DNA from: Candidatus Spyradenecus faecavium
Lineage (GTDB): Bacteria > Verrucomicrobiota > Kiritimatiellia > RFP12 > DVOR01
NCBI GenBank assembly: GCA_018713405.1
Contig: DVOR01000067.1
Location: 1-14,550 of the forward strand
Direction of reading: 5' to 3'
DNA length: 14,550 nt
Numbering within the stretch: the first letter of the stretch is position 1; each line of letters begins with the position of its first letter. The notes beneath the pieces are model-generated. The model had not been told where the DNA came from. It did no database searches and saw only the letters and a program-made list of their open reading frames with translations. This document shows, one piece after another, positions 12,101-14,550 of the stretch. Position numbers and translations under genes: made by a program.

Positions 12101-14550
12101 CGAAGGTCTCGCCGTCGCCTTCGTCGAAGTCGCGGTTGAAGGTGACGAGGCCGGTGGCGGCGTCGACGGTGGCGCGGCCGCCGAGGGTGAGCCAGTCGGA
12201 GCGGCGGATGGCCTCCTTGGAGGCGTCGTCGGCGACGGCGTCGACGAGGCCCTGGAGGCGGGTGTACTCGTCCGCGACGTTGTCCCCGGTGAAGATGCCG
12301 CCGGGGGCGCCGACGAGCATGACGTGGCCGATGAGGTCGGGCGGGAGGGCGATGGAGGAGAAGCAGTAGCCGGAGCGGGGGCGGAAGGAGAGGACGTGGT
12401 CGCGGCCCGCGGCGGAGAGGTAGACCCAGTCGCCGCCGGCGTGGGTGACGGTGTCCTGCTCGGTGCGGCCGGCGACGGTGGAGTCGGAGAAGTAGCCCTC
12501 GGTCCAGACGCCGCAGGCGCCGGTGCCGAAGGCGGCGTTGCGGGGGGTGACGGTGAAGGCGACGCGGTTCCAGTCGGGGTCGGGGTCGGGCGTGACGGGG
12601 TTGCCGTTGCCGTCGAGGTTGTCCCCGCCGAGGGTGGCATCGCGGAAGGCCCACTCGGTGCGCTCGGCGGCGACGGAGGAGATGCCGAGGACGTCCGCGT
12701 TCTGGCTGCTGGCGACGAGCCGGCCGACGAGCTGGACGGTGCCCTCCACGGTGGTGGAGTCGGTGACGCCGTTGAAGACGTTGCCGGAGCCACCGGCGGA
12801 GAGCCACGGGTTCGTCGTCAGGGAGGTCGGGCCGTTGACGGGGGTGCCGCCGGTGGCGTCGGCGGCGAGCCAGACGCCGCCCTCGGCCGCGCCGCAGGGG
12901 CGGATGAGGACGTAGGCGGCCGTCCCGTTCTGGGGGGCGTAGACGCCGGCGGTGTGGTAGGCGTAGGAGACGGAGCCGGACTGGGAACCGGTCGCGGAGA
13001 CCAGAGCAGAGCCCTCCTGCGCGCCGGTCGGGCCGTAGCTCTGGACGCCCCAGTTGTTGGCGTAGGCGGAGGGCTGCGGGACGCCGGCGGCGGTGATGCC
13101 CGCGCGCAGGATGGGGAGGACGACCTCGGCGGAGAGGGCGGTACCGTCACCGGCGGGGCTGGCGATGTTCACCTCGTTGACCCAGGCGGACTCGACGGGG
13201 GTGGAGTAGAGGTAGAAGTGGGGGAGGTCGATGGTCCGGGTGAGGGGGGCGTACCACGCGGGGAAGGTGAAGGGATCGACGCCCTCGCCGGGCAGGGCCT
13301 GGCGCATGAGGAAGTCGACGGAGCCGGTGCCGGTGTCGGTGGGGAAGGTGACGGTGTAGACGCCCCACGCGAAGTAGGGGATGGCGGGCTCGATGTCGTC
13401 GCCGGTGAGAGGCGAGGCATCGAGGTCGGCGTAAGCGGTACCAAGGACGCCGACGAGGGAGGCGTTGGCGAAGCGGCCCGAGACGGGGTCGAGGCGGACG
13501 GAGCGGGCGCCTGCGGCGGTGAGGGCGCCGGTGTCGCTGAGCGCGGCGGTGGCCTGGGCGAGGGTCAGGCCCTCGAGGGTGGTGAGGCCGAGCCAAGGGG
13601 CGTTGTCGGGGTCGGTCTCGGTGCGGTGGGCGGGGTCGGGATAGAGGATGAGGATGGAGGAGAGGGAGACGGTGGCGCCGGCGTCCTCGGAGATGCGGGA
13701 GAGGAGGGCGGCGTCATAGTCGGCCTCGAAGCCGAAGCCGCTGCCCCACCAAGGCTGGTTGCGGCGGGCGGAGACGGGAACGTCGCCGTTCTCGTCAGGC
13801 TCGCCGAGGGCGGTGCAGGGGCGGACGCCGGTGATGATGGAGCGGGCCCCGGGGTCGTTGGGGTTGAAGGCGAAGGTGGCCTCGGCCTCGAGGAGGTAGC
13901 GGTAGTTCTCGTTGTCCTCGTAGCCCGGGTTCGTGTTGTAGAGGGAGGCCGCGATGGAGAGGGTCGTGAGGCCGTTGACGCCGGAGAGGGGCACCCAGCC
14001 ATCCGTGGAGGCGGCGCCGAAGTCGAAGGTGACGCCCGTGAGCAGGTCGCCCAAGGCGGGGAGGTCGCGACTGTCGTCCGCGCCGTCGGACTCGCCGAGG
14101 TAGGTACCGGTCTCGGCGTCACGGATGCGGACGCGGACGCCGTCGAGGGTGTGGAAGGGCAGGGCCTGGTAGGTGAGGGTGGCGGTGGGGTGGCCGCCGG
14201 GGGCGACGGACCAGGTGGCGGGGGCGTTGCCGCCGCGGCGGGTCTCGGTGGGGGCGGTCGCGTCGGGGATGTGGAGGGTGTGGATGCCGGCGCCGGAGAT
14301 GGTGGAGGTGACGCCGCACTGGGAGAGCCCGGCGTATTGGACGAGGAACTGATCGGGGTTGACCTGGCGCGGCGTGACCTGGACGACGGGCGCGGCGGCG
14401 GCGTCGACGAGGGTGAGGCCGTTGCCCGTGACGGGCTCGGCGGGGCGGGTCTGCTCAGTGGGGTTGAAGTCCGCGGGGAAGGCGCCGTCGACGAGGATGT
14501 GGGTGAGGTCGCTGGGGCCGTTGAGGCCCACGCCGAAGACGTCGTTGCGG
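9126..14550 (-). CDS. Very large protein of unknown function, probably secreted or surface-exposed (5' end outside window)
   Basis: One open frame runs from the TGA at 9126 to the right edge, at least 1807 residues. The GTG at 14531 is only the first possible start in view; open codons continue upstream to the edge, so the N-terminus and any signal peptide lie outside. I do not recognise the protein as a whole. It is rich in Asp, Ala, Gly, Thr and Leu, low in Lys and Cys, and has no membrane-like segment. Short beta-rich stretches and a linker-like acidic segment (GSDPAPGTGADTDPATEDE, near 10200) suggest a multidomain extracellular protein. SAWVNEVNI (about residue 448, counted from the GTG) and VWFNELRP (about 1165) resemble the opening strand of lamin-tail-type domains, a weak hint. 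The C-terminus (DLNGDRVLILDTDCNFFRAVLL, split near 1770-1790) looks like a small beta domain. Other frames here give only Arg/Pro-rich translations. Confidence 0.85.
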   Translation of the reverse strand, partial: RNDVFGVGLNGPSDLTHILVDGAFPADFNPTEQTRPAEPVTGNGLTLVDAAAAPVVQVTPRQVNPDQFLVQYAGLSQCGVTSTISGAGIHTLHIPDATAPTETRRGGNAPATWSVAPGGHPTATLTYQALPFHTLDGVRVRIRDAETGTYLGESDGADDSRDLPALGDLLTGVTFDFGAASTDGWVPLSGVNGLTTLSIAASLYNTNPGYEDNENYRYLLEAEATFAFNPNDPGARSIITGVRPCTALGEPDENGDVPVSARRNQPWWGSGFGFEADYDAALLSRISEDAGATVSLSSILILYPDPAHRTETDPDNAPWLGLTTLEGLTLAQATAALSDTGALTAAGARSVRLDPVSGRFANASLVGVLGTAYADLDASPLTGDDIEPAIPYFAWGVYTVTFPTDTGTGSVDFLMRQALPGEGVDPFTFPAWYAPLTRTIDLPHFYLYSTPVESAWVNEVNIASPAGDGTALSAEVVLPILRAGITAAGVPQPSAYANNWGVQSYGPTGAQEGSALVSATGSQSGSVSYAYHTAGVYAPQNGTAAYVLIRPCGAAEGGVWLAADATGGTPVNGPTSLTTNPWLSAGGSGNVFNGVTDSTTVEGTVQLVGRLVASSQNADVLGISSVAAERTEWAFRDATLGGDNLDGNGNPVTPDPDPDWNRVAFTVTPRNAAFGTGACGVWTEGYFSDSTVAGRTEQDTVTHAGGDWVYLSAAGRDHVLSFRPRSGYCFSSIALPPDLIGHVMLVGAPGGIFTGDNVADEYTRLQGLVDAVADDASKEAIRRSDWLTLGGRATVDAATGLVTFNRDFDEGDGETFADQDDFVITLLFVDEPVSAQNQVVVSFDQGESGPGAWLATQTFFAVDAAGDPIADKGGDATTFPIWTDEDGNARGEHANVHGWLHQPLVGDRLGMAAVLDPARGLLGGALGTTVTDVYQTFRSGAYRPYLVWALIPASVVDAADPLGADAAQASARQDFFDNWPLTRWLGGAPSILNGSATSLSINAVRTTLQGNIGSTTAAGRYFAAAGIVPLQFAGYRDLENGPESGLVTPDLDDPLPEHLAEDLRIAFHTMSDEAFAAAQADGRFTNAEGLLPFSASIDMSDETVWKNGAVLRFAIVIGNDTTFVDAQGIANFTSDGLDAYCPWYLPDEEANINAAATAGVSPYAWVYDIAPDGVWFNELRPPRSKTNPDSHLTYAVELAMDASPVAIVSQGDDPANLTYRDPLEADFPVYDPITQYLRPKRSLDGWSIRLKVAPLPLSTDPLDVPIAWTAFGDSAELKGWVPFRRIRNGNAEDLNAYDLDYYVVAEQGAADGSVGFGMAEDDASAEINFNPDTGYAVAADGTGNANGFTWFPAPAVSAAALPEGALDFTTGTDYAEGALYAIELVRDNGVVADEVLFCSYPEGWDFDTLMNRLQRAVDIENASAVVSNPVRAVKARLDLKPIQGSDPAPGTGADTDPATEDEVTSGDGIPTWSYLLGDCTKTQDEDGVTTPIDLGTVWASAPDGSNALPGPNQWDNGPFHYTQPKSAYRNVVAGETRTVSAQIVGGDGLLGLTRNSSQATTGRTVSFRGLLGDRYTLSVAQPWDANWFRLDSLTKNGRPFNPAQARRLTTFSVGDAGALAADASLTLDDTLLEQDTDYVLTLVYTPGAALLDRAGALNSEDAGFFAWLRQVAPDAIVKQTQADGVTAAEKYWLGFADAAQIADVDLAFTAVGTYDESADALGEGADSAPKPTVSLRFTSDGKAIDEIKGDGVLLLLGKVSLDDPDWRFVRRLYPEDLNGDRVLILDTDCNFFRAVLLSARDAEEVGR

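Overview
This is a very GC-rich bacterial window (my estimate is about 70% G+C) that carries seven readable genes. Six are ordinary housekeeping genes: UvrD/Rep-type helicase, UDP-glucuronate decarboxylase-like epimerase, glycyl-tRNA synthetase, RadC, MiaA, LspA and MraY make up the recognisable set (seven recognised families in all), and an eighth reading frame is a very large protein of unknown function that is cut by the right edge. The G+C content, the bacterial cell-wall gene mraY, the large Asp/Ala/Gly-rich probable surface protein and gaps filled with short-unit tandem repeats remind me of the PVC superphylum (Kiritimatiellae or other Verrucomicrobiota-like bacteria). That assignment is an inference with modest confidence; no rRNA or other phylogenetic marker was available to test it.

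Layout. At 78-3039 on the minus strand, a UDP-glucuronate decarboxylase-like epimerase gene is followed by a UvrD/Rep-type helicase gene. Glycyl-tRNA synthetase (3120-4883) runs divergently on the plus strand from an 80-bp shared promoter region and ends at an intrinsic terminator. At 5081-8418 on the minus strand lies a compact cluster mraY-lspA-miaA-radC with stop/start overlaps at mraY/lspA (TGATG) and miaA/radC (ATGA), so it is probably one operon. It links lipid I synthesis, lipoprotein processing, tRNA isopentenylation and a RadC/JAMM protein. From 8419 to 9125 there is no gene, only a dense patchwork of repeats and hairpins. From 9126 to the right edge, one open frame on the minus strand encodes more than 1800 residues of a probable extracellular protein of unknown function.

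I found no defence system, mobile-element gene, CRISPR array, tRNA or rRNA. The most unusual content is between the genes. First, a composite repeat (one to six 7-nt units of the RAACRGA type, then GC-rich hairpins) occurs at four sites in both orientations; the hairpin arms differ between copies but still pair. Second, a 99-bp element with a bulged inverted repeat occurs twice at 97/99 identity, each time just after the stop codon of a minus-strand gene; a fragment lies at the same position after the helicase gene. Third, repeats run into coding sequence and appear to supply the C-terminal tail of LspA and the annotated start of MiaA. Fourth, the three promoters I can see all have TGN plus a -10 hexamer, and two of them place the predicted transcription start at or within about three bases of the start codon, which would give leaderless mRNAs.
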